A DNA stretch of 64,000 nt from an uncultured Brevibacillus sp. (GTDB lineage Bacteria; Bacillota; Bacilli; Brevibacillales; Brevibacillaceae), in assembly GCF_947502445.1 (NCBI RefSeq), contig NZ_CANMZW010000003.1, positions 124,001 to 188,000 of the forward strand. Direction: 5' to 3'. The notes beneath the pieces are model-generated. The model ran no database searches. It was given only the letters and a program-made list of their open reading frames with translations, and was not told where the DNA came from. The translations under genes and the position numbers were made by a program. Shown one piece after another: positions 1 through 7,436 of this stretch (its first letter is position 1; each line of letters opens with the position of its first letter).

Positions 1-723
1 CGAAATTGCTTGTGGGATTGAGACTAATTGTTGGGTAATGTCTTTTCCCTGGGCAGCCTGTTGTTCCAATTGTTCGAGCGGGATGGATTCACCTTCTACG
101 AACGGGCCGCTTTTAATTCGCCGCAACAGCTTCATATGGGCAGGATAACCCAGTGCACGCCCAAGGTCAACACATAAGGTGCGCATATAGGTTCCTTTTG
201 AGCAGGTGCAGGTAAATGATACATCTACCGCATCGCCTTCCACCCGGATGTCATGCAGGGTCAACTCGTACAGTGTTACCTTCCGTGCCTGACGCTCGAT
301 TACGGTGCCTTCTCTGGCTAGATCATACAGTCTTTTTCCGTTGACCTTAACCGCAGAATACATCGGTGGCACCTGCTCGATTTCTCCCAAGAACGAACCG
401 AGCAATTCTTCGATACGCTCTTTTGTTATCGTAGTTGGATTAACTGCCGCCTGTTCGATGACCTCACCAGAAGCATCCTCTGTCGTCGTAGTGGAGCCGA
501 GTCTCATAACAACATCGTAACGCTTTGGCAGCTCCTGCAGGTACTCTACGAGCCTCGTCGCGTTCCCTACACAAATCGGCAGTACTCCAGTCACATCAGG
601 ATCAAGCGTGCCTGTATGCCCTACCTTTTTGGTTCCATACAATCGACGGATACGTGCAACACAATCGTGTGAAGTCATACCTGCCGGCTTGTCGATGACC
701 AGCACGCCGTTTATGTTACTCAT
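1..723 (-). CDS. truB: tRNA pseudouridine(55) synthase TruB (3' end beyond window)
   Basis: TruB converts U55 in the T-loop of tRNAs to pseudouridine. The first 241 codons are present and the frame is still open at base 1, so the C-terminus lies outside the window. The protein opens MSNINGVLVIDKP; the catalytic motif HTGTLDPDVTGVL, with the nucleophilic Asp in GTLDP, lies near residues 35-47, followed by the conserved MYSAVKVNG and KGTYMRTL segments. The ATG overlaps the end of nrnA by 8 bases (ATGAGTAA), implying translational coupling. It is the last gene seen of the rimP-nusA-infB operon, as in Bacillales generally. Confidence 0.97.
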   Translation of the reverse strand, partial: MSNINGVLVIDKPAGMTSHDCVARIRRLYGTKKVGHTGTLDPDVTGVLPICVGNATRLVEYLQELPKRYDVVMRLGSTTTTEDASGEVIEQAAVNPTTITKERIEELLGSFLGEIEQVPPMYSAVKVNGKRLYDLAREGTVIERQARKVTLYELTLHDIRVEGDAVDVSFTCTCSKGTYMRTLCVDLGRALGYPAHMKLLRRIKSGPFVEGESIPLEQLEQQAAQGKDITQQLVSIPQAIS

Positions 724-1711
724 CACTTTTCACTCCTACTGCTTCTTCCAGGACGTGGCTTACTTTTCGCTTTACCTCAGCCAGTGAACCGTGGATTGTG
801 CAGCCAGCCGCTTTGGCATGGCCTCCTCCGCCGAGCTGCTTCGCAATGAGGGACACATCCACGCGATCACGTGCACGCATACTGACTTTTACTACACCCG
901 GCTCGGATTCCACAAAGGAGACGCCTACCTCTACTCCCTCGATATTACGGCAATAATTCACCAAGCCACCTGCATCCTCTCGCTCCGCATTCGTTTCTAC
1001 AAAGTCAGCCAGAGAAACTGTAATGGAAGCAACCAGCTTTTGATGGGTGAGCTCCAATGTTTGAAGCGCGCGACGCAAGATTTTTACATGGGCAAAGGTA
1101 ATCTCCTCCAAGCAGCGCTCGGCAACCTCGCCTGGTTTAACACCGTAGCCAAGCAGCCTGGAGGCGATCTCCATTACGCGTGGAGAAGTGTTGGAATAGC
1201 GGAATCCACCAGTATCTGTGAGCAAGCCTGTATAGATGCAGAGAGCAAGCTCCTCGTTAAATGTAACTCCCAATTCCTCTGCTACCTCAAACAAGATTTG
1301 AGCAGTCGCCGCCGCATCTGTTTGAATCAAATTGACATCACCAAAGCCATCGTTCGTCGGATGGTGGTCAATATTTAACAAGCGAGCGCCAGAATCAAAT
1401 AAAGACCGTACATCGCCCATCCGCGACTCATCTGCGCAGTCTACAGCGATTACGGCCCCGAACTTTTCTTCCAGCGGTTGTTTTCGGAGATTACGAAGGT
1501 GATCGAAACGAGGCAAGAATGCAAACTTGACGGGTGTTTCTCCTTCATTGACTACTACATACTCTTTGCCCAATTGTTCCAGCATTAACACGACACTCAA
1601 AGCTGAGCCTGTTGCATCGCCATCTGGGTTGATATGAGAAAGAACCAGGAAGCGGTCATGCTCTCGCATGAATTGGGCCGCTTCCCGAACAAATTGTCGA
1701 TTAGGATTCAT
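716..1711 (-). CDS. nrnA: Bifunctional oligoribonuclease / pAp phosphatase NrnA (DHH-DHHA1)
   Basis: NrnA degrades RNA fragments of a few nucleotides and dephosphorylates 3'-phosphoadenosine 5'-phosphate in Firmicutes that lack Orn. The 331-residue product shows the N-terminal DHH phosphoesterase motifs HINPDGDATGSAL and IDHHPT, an Asp-rich AVDCAD segment, and the C-terminal DHHA1 signature GGGGHAKAAG. An ATG 29 codons upstream is possible. I chose 1711 because a GAGG sequence sits at proper distance and the frame then overlaps rbfA by only 11 bases. It overlaps truB by 8 bases downstream. Gene order rbfA-nrnA-truB is common in Paenibacillaceae. Confidence 0.93.
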   Translation of the reverse strand: MNPNRQFVREAAQFMREHDRFLVLSHINPDGDATGSALSVVLMLEQLGKEYVVVNEGETPVKFAFLPRFDHLRNLRKQPLEEKFGAVIAVDCADESRMGDVRSLFDSGARLLNIDHHPTNDGFGDVNLIQTDAAATAQILFEVAEELGVTFNEELALCIYTGLLTDTGGFRYSNTSPRVMEIASRLLGYGVKPGEVAERCLEEITFAHVKILRRALQTLELTHQKLVASITVSLADFVETNAEREDAGGLVNYCRNIEGVEVGVSFVESEPGVVKVSMRARDRVDVSLIAKQLGGGGHAKAAGCTIHGSLAEVKRKVSHVLEEAVGVKSDE

Positions 1712-2066
1712 TCTGCTTTTCCTCATCCGTAGAGATTTCCCGTAGGATTGACTCAATTTTGCTGCCGTAGTCGATCGACTCGTCCAGCTTAAATACAAAA
1801 TCAGGAATATGACGCAGTTTTACTCGCTTACCGATCTCTGTACGAAGATATCCCTTCGCTTTTGTCAAACCAGACAAAGATGCCTTCCGCTGCTCTTCAC
1901 TACCAAAAATGCTGACATATACTTTTGCCAGTTGCAGGTCGCTGCTCACTTCTACGTCCGTTACTGTGACAAAGCCTACGCGAGGGTCCTTCAATCCGCG
2001 TTGCAAAACGAGGCTCAGCTCTTTTTTGATCTCTTCACCTACGCGGCTAATCCGTGTTTTATTCAT
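1701..2066 (-). CDS. rbfA: 30S ribosome-binding factor RbfA
   Basis: RbfA is a small KH-like protein that binds pre-30S particles and helps late 16S rRNA 5'-end maturation, particularly in the cold. The 121-residue product carries the family features: N-terminal RISRVGEEIKKELS, the central GFVTVTDVEVSSDLQLAKVYVS block and PDFVFKLDESIDYG near the C-terminus. A GGAGGTGG Shine-Dalgarno precedes the ATG. It follows ylxP by 24 bases and overlaps nrnA by 11 bases. Confidence 0.97.
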   Translation of the reverse strand: MNKTRISRVGEEIKKELSLVLQRGLKDPRVGFVTVTDVEVSSDLQLAKVYVSIFGSEEQRKASLSGLTKAKGYLRTEIGKRVKLRHIPDFVFKLDESIDYGSKIESILREISTDEEKQNES

Positions 2067-2090
2067 TTCTTTCCACCTCCACTGGCTGCA

Positions 2091-2372
2091 TTAGTCGTAG
2101 TATTCCGTATCCACGTGAATCAACTCCACGCCGGGATGAATTTCCACTAATCGGATTACAGCCGCTAGCTCTTCTTGTAAAAATGATATTTCATTAGCAA
2201 CGGCAGCGATACCCAAAACGGTACGCTGCCATTGCTCATTGTAAGCCACCTCTGCCGCGGAGACATTAAAGCGGCTCCGCAGCTTACCGATCAGACTTTT
2301 GACGATGGCCCGTTTCTCTTTCAAGTTTTGGCAAGCGGGCAGAAGAAGTTCGATCTGCACCCCTGCTACCAT
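2091..2372 (-). CDS. ylxP: DUF503 family protein YlxP
   Basis: This 93-residue protein belongs to the DUF503/YlxP family, found between infB and rbfA in most Firmicutes. It shows the family pattern LPACQNLKEKRAIVKSL and FNVSAAEVAYNEQWQRTVLGIA. The molecular function is not established; context suggests ribosome assembly or translation. Its ATG shares one base with the infB stop (TAATG), so translation probably depends on reinitiation; the upstream sequence offers only a weak ribosome binding site. Confidence 0.93.
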   Translation of the reverse strand: MVAGVQIELLLPACQNLKEKRAIVKSLIGKLRSRFNVSAAEVAYNEQWQRTVLGIAAVANEISFLQEELAAVIRLVEIHPGVELIHVDTEYYD

Positions 2373-4957
2373 TATTGCTTCACTTCAACCATGACGAATG
2401 CTTCGACTACGTCGCCTACCTTGAGGTCCTGGAAGCGTTCCAGGGTCAAGCCGCACTCGTAACCCGCAGCTACGTCTTTGGCATCATCTTTGAAGCGTTT
2501 CAACGTGTCGAGCTTGCCTTCGTAAATCACGATGCCTTCACGAATCAATCGAGCACCAGCATCGCGGCTCAATTTACCTTCGGTTACATAGCAGCCTGCA
2601 ATGTTACCGATTTTGGATACTTTGAACACTTCACGAATTTCTGCTTGACCGATGATGTTCTCTTTATAAACAGGATCCAGCATACCTTTGAGTGCTTGCT
2701 CGATCTCTTCAATCACAGTGTAAATAACACGGTGCAAACGAATATCGATCTTCTCTTGCTCAGCCATGCTGCGAGCGTTTGGCTCAGGACGTACGTTGAA
2801 GCCAATGATAATCGCATTGGACGCGTTTGCCAAGGTTACATCGGACTCGGTAATCGCACCTGCACCTGTGTGAATAATTTTCACACGAGTACCGTTGACA
2901 TCGATTTTCTCCAAAGAGCCACGCAGTGCTTCTACAGAACCTTGTACGTCTGCTTTTACAATCAGGTTCAGCTCTTTAATATCGCCTTCCTGAATGTGCT
3001 GGAACAGATCATCCAGCGATACGCGTGTATTTTCGCGACGCTCGGATTCACGCTGCTTGGATGCGCGCGCTTCCCCGATCGCACGGGCTTTTTTCTCATC
3101 TTCAAAGACGCGGAATTGATCGCCTGCTTGTGGTACATCGTTCAAACCTGTAATTTCTACAGGAGTAGACGGACCAGCTTCTTTCAGACGACGACCTTTG
3201 TCATTCACCATCGCACGAACACGACCAAAAGCAGAACCTACTACGATTGGATCTCCAACACGCAGTGTACCTTGTTGAACCAGAATAGTTGCAACCGGTC
3301 CACGACCTTTGTCCAGCTCAGCCTCGATTACAGTACCACGAGCGCGCTTGTCAGGGTTTGCTTTGAGTTCCTGAACTTCGGAAACGAGCAGGATGTACTC
3401 CAAAAGTTCCTCAATCCCTGTACGTTGTTTTGCAGACAAGGGAGAGAAGATCGTCTCGCCGCCCCATTCCTCTGCTACCAATTCGTACTCAGTCAATTCT
3501 TGCTTGATCCGATCAATATTTGATTCCGGCTTATCTACCTTGTTCACAGCTACGATAATCGGAACGTTGGCTGCCTTCGCATGGCTGATCGCTTCTACGG
3601 TTTGTGGCATTACGCCGTCATCCGCTGCGACAACCAGGATCGTCACGTCAGTAATTTGCGCACCGCGAGCACGCATTGTTGTGAACGCTGCGTGACCTGG
3701 AGTATCCAGGAACGTGATTTTCTTTCCTTTGATTTCTACTTGGTATGCACCGATATGCTGTGTGATACCGCCCGCTTCTCCAGAAACGACATTCGTCGAA
3801 CGGATCGCGTCAAGCAAAGTCGTTTTACCATGGTCAACGTGGCCCATGATAGTCACTACTGGAGGACGCTCGAGCAGTGTTTCAGGTGCATCTACTTCTT
3901 CCAATGTTTCGAAGTTCGTTTCATCGATTACGATTTTTTCTTCTACTTCGATGTTGTATTCGGTACAAACCAGCTCAATGGCATCGCGATCCAAATATTG
4001 ATTGATCGTAGCCATAATCCCCAAATTAAACAACTTTTTGATGACTTCAGCCGGTTCTTTGCGCAGTTTAAGTGCGAGTTCATTAACCGTCAAAGAATCA
4101 GTGAAAGTAATCTTTGTTGGTGGCTCCAATACAGGGCGTGGAGCTTTTTGTTGTCCACGTGAATTGTTTCCACGGCGATTGTTTTGATTACGGTTGTTTC
4201 CACCGCGGAAAGGCTGGTTCTTTTTATTGTCTTCAAACGTTTTTTGGGTTTGTGGAGCTTTTTTGATTTTCTCACGCTTTTCCGTGCCAACGTTTGCAGG
4301 AAGTTTTACTTTATCTTCAAAATCTTCGCCTGTACGTCCCTCTGTTTGGCTCGGAGGAGTGCTTTGCTGATTAGTAGGGCGCTGTTGATTTTGTGGACGT
4401 TGTTGTTGGTTGTTCGGTCTTTGTTGGCTATTCGTCTGTGGTCTCTGTTGGCTATTCGTCTGTGGCTTACGGTCACTCGGTTTTGCGGGTTGACTTCTCA
4501 TATTGTTTGGTTTTCTCTCCTGATTCTTCCCCTGATTTTTTCCATGCTGAGGACTTTGTTGATCGGGTCGGTTGCCACTGGTGCTGCTTCCAGCAGGACG
4601 ATTGTTGCTCGGGCTATTTCCTCCACGATCACGATCTGCCGGTCGTTCAGTTCTAGGCTGCGCTGATGCAGGGCCTTGACCCGATTGCTGCTGGGGCCGT
4701 ATCTGTTGTCCTCTGGAGTCGTTGGGGCGTCGTTGATCGTCCGTTTGCTTTGATCTTGGATCGACAGGCGTGCTGCGATTTTCCGGCTTCGCACCGGATC
4801 GCAATTTGGCCATGTGATCCTCGATCTGCTTGATCGTCCCTTCTTCCATGATACTCATATGATTCGCTACTTCTATGTTCAAACGCTTTAGCAAATTGAG
4901 GATTTCCTTACTGCTCATGTTGTGCTGTTTGGCATATTCATACACACGTGTCTTCAA
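2372..4957 (-). CDS. infB: Translation initiation factor IF-2
   Basis: IF-2 is the GTPase that delivers initiator fMet-tRNA to the 30S subunit and promotes 50S joining. I place the start at a TTG (4957), which gives the family N-terminus [18 protein letters not shown] behind AAAGGGTGA and clears ylxQ by 22 bases; an ATG at 5020 would overlap ylxQ by 41 bases. The 861-residue product has the IF2_N helix at 1-50, a Q/N/P/R/G-rich disordered region at about 55-290 with a direct repeat QTNSQQRP, a second IF2_N segment, and the G domain with [23 protein letters not shown] and NKVDK, then domains II-IV. Confidence 0.97.
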   Translation of the reverse strand: MKTRVYEYAKQHNMSSKEILNLLKRLNIEVANHMSIMEEGTIKQIEDHMAKLRSGAKPENRSTPVDPRSKQTDDQRRPNDSRGQQIRPQQQSGQGPASAQPRTERPADRDRGGNSPSNNRPAGSSTSGNRPDQQSPQHGKNQGKNQERKPNNMRSQPAKPSDRKPQTNSQQRPQTNSQQRPNNQQQRPQNQQRPTNQQSTPPSQTEGRTGEDFEDKVKLPANVGTEKREKIKKAPQTQKTFEDNKKNQPFRGGNNRNQNNRRGNNSRGQQKAPRPVLEPPTKITFTDSLTVNELALKLRKEPAEVIKKLFNLGIMATINQYLDRDAIELVCTEYNIEVEEKIVIDETNFETLEEVDAPETLLERPPVVTIMGHVDHGKTTLLDAIRSTNVVSGEAGGITQHIGAYQVEIKGKKITFLDTPGHAAFTTMRARGAQITDVTILVVAADDGVMPQTVEAISHAKAANVPIIVAVNKVDKPESNIDRIKQELTEYELVAEEWGGETIFSPLSAKQRTGIEELLEYILLVSEVQELKANPDKRARGTVIEAELDKGRGPVATILVQQGTLRVGDPIVVGSAFGRVRAMVNDKGRRLKEAGPSTPVEITGLNDVPQAGDQFRVFEDEKKARAIGEARASKQRESERRENTRVSLDDLFQHIQEGDIKELNLIVKADVQGSVEALRGSLEKIDVNGTRVKIIHTGAGAITESDVTLANASNAIIIGFNVRPEPNARSMAEQEKIDIRLHRVIYTVIEEIEQALKGMLDPVYKENIIGQAEIREVFKVSKIGNIAGCYVTEGKLSRDAGARLIREGIVIYEGKLDTLKRFKDDAKDVAAGYECGLTLERFQDLKVGDVVEAFVMVEVKQ

Positions 4958-4979
4958 TAGATCTTCACCCTTTCGAAAG

Positions 4980-5279
4980 TTAGGTGAGCAGACGCTGAAT
5001 GCTTTCGGCCAATTTCCCATCGGTTACCGCCACAGTAACGCGCCCATCTTTTCCGATTGCGTGTCCCAGTGAATGTCGGTCGCCAGTGGTTACACACGAA
5101 ACACCGTAATAGGAACATTTATCCTTTACTTTTTTAGCGGTATTCTCAGATGCATCGCCAGCGAGCAATACGAGATGAGCCTGACCGTTCCGAACAGCTG
5201 TGATGACTTGTTCTTCTCCAGTAACGACCTTTCTCGCTCGCATAGCCAATCCGAGTAATTGAGCTGCTTTAGGGATCAT
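4980..5279 (-). CDS. ylxQ: L7Ae-family K-turn RNA-binding protein YlxQ
   Basis: YlxQ is a small L7Ae/L30e-like protein; homologues bind kink-turn RNA, but the physiological target is unclear. The 99-residue product shows [35 protein letters not shown] and [12 protein letters not shown]. The ATG at 5279 overlaps the ylxR stop as ATGA, with GGAG upstream; an ATG at 5300 lacks a good binding site and would overlap ylxR by 25 bases. It lies between ylxR and infB, as in B. subtilis. Confidence 0.92.
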   Translation of the reverse strand: MIPKAAQLLGLAMRARKVVTGEEQVITAVRNGQAHLVLLAGDASENTAKKVKDKCSYYGVSCVTTGDRHSLGHAIGKDGRVTVAVTDGKLAESIQRLLT

Positions 5280-5566
5280 TGTCCCATCATCTCCAGCCAT
5301 TTTTCACGGAAGGCATCATATTTCTCTTGGGAGATGGACATATTGAGGGCACGTTCCAGCACTTTTTTCCATTTTCCCGATGCGAACGTATCCGGCTTCA
5401 GACAGCTATCCTGCCGACACACATAGGTACCGCGTCCTGCCGCCTTTCCCGTCAGATCAATGACGATCTCTTCGTCTGGCGTCCGGACCACGCGGATTAA
5501 TTCCTTTTTTGGGAACATTCCTTGGCAAACAATGCATTTACGCAAAGGGATTTTTTTTTGCTTCAT
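5276..5566 (-). CDS. rnpM: RNase P modulator RnpM (YlxR, DUF448)
   Basis: This 96-residue protein belongs to the YlxR/DUF448 family, reported in B. subtilis to bind and modulate RNase P RNA and renamed RnpM. Diagnostic motifs are the N-terminal RKCIVCQ with CXXC-like spacing, the central GRGTYVCRQDSCL and C-terminal Arg/Lys-rich helices. It starts two bases after the nusA stop and ends in an ATGA overlap with ylxQ. Confidence 0.93.
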   Translation of the reverse strand: MKQKKIPLRKCIVCQGMFPKKELIRVVRTPDEEIVIDLTGKAAGRGTYVCRQDSCLKPDTFASGKWKKVLERALNMSISQEKYDAFREKWLEMMGQ

Positions 5567-5568
5567 GA

Positions 5569-6660
5569 TTATTCGTTGTCCGCCCCTTCATCGCCCTCTA
5601 CAGCCTTTGGATAGGCGATGCCTTCTTGATCTGCCTGAGACTCGCTTTTGATGTCGATCTTCCAGCCAGTCAGCTTGGCAGCCAGACGAGCGTTTTGACC
5701 GCGTTTGCCAATTGCCAAGGACAGTTGATAATCCGGCACGATGACACGCGTCACTTTTTCACTCGCATTTACCTCTACATGAAGGACCTTTGCAGGGCTA
5801 AGTGCATTCGCTACATATTCCGCCGGATCTTCAGACCAGCGTACGATGTCGATCTTCTCACCTTTTAGCTCGGTGACGATTGTTTGTACACGCATTCCTT
5901 TTGGACCTACACATGCACCTACAGGATCTACATCCTCATTGATCGAATGAACCGCAATTTTCGAACGGTCTCCAGCTTCGCGAGCAACCGATTTGATTTC
6001 TACCACGCCATCATAGATTTCTGGCACTTCTAATTCAAAGAGGCGCTTCAAAAGTCCTGGATGGGTACGGGATACGACGATTTGCGGTCCCTTTGTCGTT
6101 TTTTCTACCTTGATGATATATGCCTTCACACGGTCTTGTGATTTGAATTCTTCGGAAGGCATTTTTTCAGTGATCGGCATGACTGCTTCTGCCTTGCCCA
6201 GATCAATGTAGTAGTTGCGAGCGTCCATACGCTGAACGACCCCAGTCACAATATCGTCTTCACGCTCGATGAACTCACTGTAGATCAATCCGCGCTCCGC
6301 TTCACGAATGCGTTGGGTAACGACTTGTTTCGCTGTTTGCGCGGCAATACGTCCGAAGTCACGAGGTGTTACTTCGATTTCCACGATATCCTCTAAACGG
6401 AAGTTAGGATCAATCTCCTGTGCTGCATCCTGTGAAATCTCGAGCCTTGGATCAAGTACTTCCTCTACTACGTTTTTCCGTGCGTACACGCGTACCATAC
6501 CAGAATGACGATTTACATCCACCCGCACATTTTGGGCCGAGTTGAAGTTACGTTTGTATCCTGAGATAAGAGCCGCTTCGATGGCCTCGATCAGTACGTC
6601 TTTGGTGATGCCTTTCTCTCTCTCAATGGCTTCTAAAGCCTCGATAAAATCGCCGTTCAT
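5569..6660 (-). CDS. nusA: Transcription termination/antitermination factor NusA
   Basis: NusA binds RNA polymerase near the RNA exit channel, lengthening pauses and stimulating intrinsic termination at weak hairpins. The 363-residue protein has the Firmicute architecture: RNAP-binding N-terminal domain (about 1-125), S1 domain (about 135-200) and two KH domains containing VGACVGPKGMRVQTI and LSLAIGKRGQNARLAAKL, with no C-terminal acidic repeats. AAAGGAGGAGG precedes the ATG. It is separated from rimP by a 150-base, hairpin-rich intercistronic region, an unusually large gap for this operon. Confidence 0.98.
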   Translation of the reverse strand: MNGDFIEALEAIEREKGITKDVLIEAIEAALISGYKRNFNSAQNVRVDVNRHSGMVRVYARKNVVEEVLDPRLEISQDAAQEIDPNFRLEDIVEIEVTPRDFGRIAAQTAKQVVTQRIREAERGLIYSEFIEREDDIVTGVVQRMDARNYYIDLGKAEAVMPITEKMPSEEFKSQDRVKAYIIKVEKTTKGPQIVVSRTHPGLLKRLFELEVPEIYDGVVEIKSVAREAGDRSKIAVHSINEDVDPVGACVGPKGMRVQTIVTELKGEKIDIVRWSEDPAEYVANALSPAKVLHVEVNASEKVTRVIVPDYQLSLAIGKRGQNARLAAKLTGWKIDIKSESQADQEGIAYPKAVEGDEGADNE

Positions 6661-6702
6661 GACTTTCGTTGCCTCCTCCTTTACATACCACCGGCCTAGA
6701 CT

Positions 6703-6808
6703 AAAAGAAAACCTCTATCGAGGCCTGCTCATGAATGAGCGTCCGCTATATAGCGGAATGTGAATCTTGTGTATCGGTTCTCACCTGATGCTTATCTGTT
6801 TCCGATAC
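6703..6808 (-). promoter_or_regulatory. Multi-hairpin rimP-nusA intercistronic element
   Basis: Read on the minus strand, four inverted repeats follow the rimP stop: GTATCGG paired with CCGATAC (6771-6777 with 6802-6808), CCGCTATATAGCGG (6743-6756), GCTCATTCATGAGC (6727-6740) and CCTCGATAGAGG (6712-6723). The last is followed by TTTTCTTTT, so it resembles a weak intrinsic terminator with an interrupted U tract. The nusA Shine-Dalgarno lies about 30 bases further on. The core AAAACCTCTATCGA (plus strand) recurs before polC. A regulatory role is inference; it could also be a processing signal. Confidence 0.5.
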
Positions 6809-6810
6809 GG

Positions 6811-7269
6811 TTAAAAAACGATTGCCATGCGGGCTGTGTCAATTTGCTCTAGAGAAATGACATACGTTTTCTTTGGTTCTTTTACAGTCAATTTGCCGTC
6901 CTCGAAGGATATCAGTTCGCCCTCGAACACGCTAGCTCCTTCTATCGGCTCTTTGGTTGTAATGTGTACGTGCCTGCCGACAGCCTTTGTAAAATCCTTA
7001 TCCTTGCGCAACGGGCGCTCTGCACCCGGTGACGATACTTCCAGGAAGTATGCAGTAGGAATCGGATCTACTTCGTCTAGTTTTTGGCTCAGCTTCTCGC
7101 TGACAAGGCCGCAGTCATCAATGTCGATGTTGCCAGTTTCATTGTCGATAAACACGCGCAGAAACCAGTTGCTGCCTTCCTTTTTGTACTCGATGTCAAC
7201 CAGTTCCAGACCCAATTCGTCAACAATGGGCGTGACCAGTTCGGTGACGATGTCCGTTACCTTGCTCAA
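6811..7269 (-). CDS. rimP: Ribosome maturation factor RimP (YlxS)
   Basis: RimP assists 30S maturation, binding pre-30S near protein S12. The 152-residue product contains [22 protein letters not shown], the acidic NIDIDDC motif, [19 protein letters not shown] and the C-terminal SH3-like half. The start codon is TTG, fixed by AAGGAGG seven bases upstream and by homology. It is the first gene of the nusA-infB operon and has its own sigma-A-type promoter and a hairpin-containing leader. Confidence 0.96.
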   Translation of the reverse strand: MSKVTDIVTELVTPIVDELGLELVDIEYKKEGSNWFLRVFIDNETGNIDIDDCGLVSEKLSQKLDEVDPIPTAYFLEVSSPGAERPLRKDKDFTKAVGRHVHITTKEPIEGASVFEGELISFEDGKLTVKEPKKTYVISLEQIDTARMAIVF

Positions 7270-7310
7270 GCAAGTACCTCCTTATCGTTTGAACCATGAG
7301 GTGTAGCCAG

Positions 7311-7336
7311 AAAGAAAGAGTGGGTTTCCCCACTCT
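7311..7336 (-). terminator. GAAA-loop hairpin with interrupted U tract in rimP leader
   Basis: On the minus strand AGAGTGGG and CCCACTCT form a perfect 8-bp stem capped by GAAA, followed by TTCTTTC. It is about 100 bases after the polC stop and could end the polC transcript. It also lies downstream of the -10 of the likely rimP promoter, so it would be in the rimP 5' leader and could act as an attenuator. The interrupted U tract suggests incomplete termination without a helper factor. Confidence 0.65.
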
Positions 7337-7374
7337 CGATCTGCCATGCGTATAAAACCAGTATTTCCAAAAAA

Positions 7375-7403
7375 ATTATAGCATAACAGCCCTCCGCTGA
7401 CAA
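7375..7403 (-). promoter_or_regulatory. Sigma-A promoter for the rimP-nusA-infB operon
   Basis: Minus strand: -35 TTGTCA (7398-7403), 17-base spacer, -10 TATAAT (7375-7380) with an extended TGC just upstream. Five of six -35 bases and all six -10 bases match consensus. The predicted start near 7368 gives a leader of about 100 bases ahead of the TTG start of rimP. Confidence 0.75.
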
Positions 7404-7436
7404 CCTTTGGATGGTTACACGCTTCCAGAACCCGCA

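Noticed and set aside
2375..3523. Plus-strand open frame (382 codons) opposite infB
   Set aside because: Shadow of the conserved IF-2 C-terminal domains; no domain of its own.
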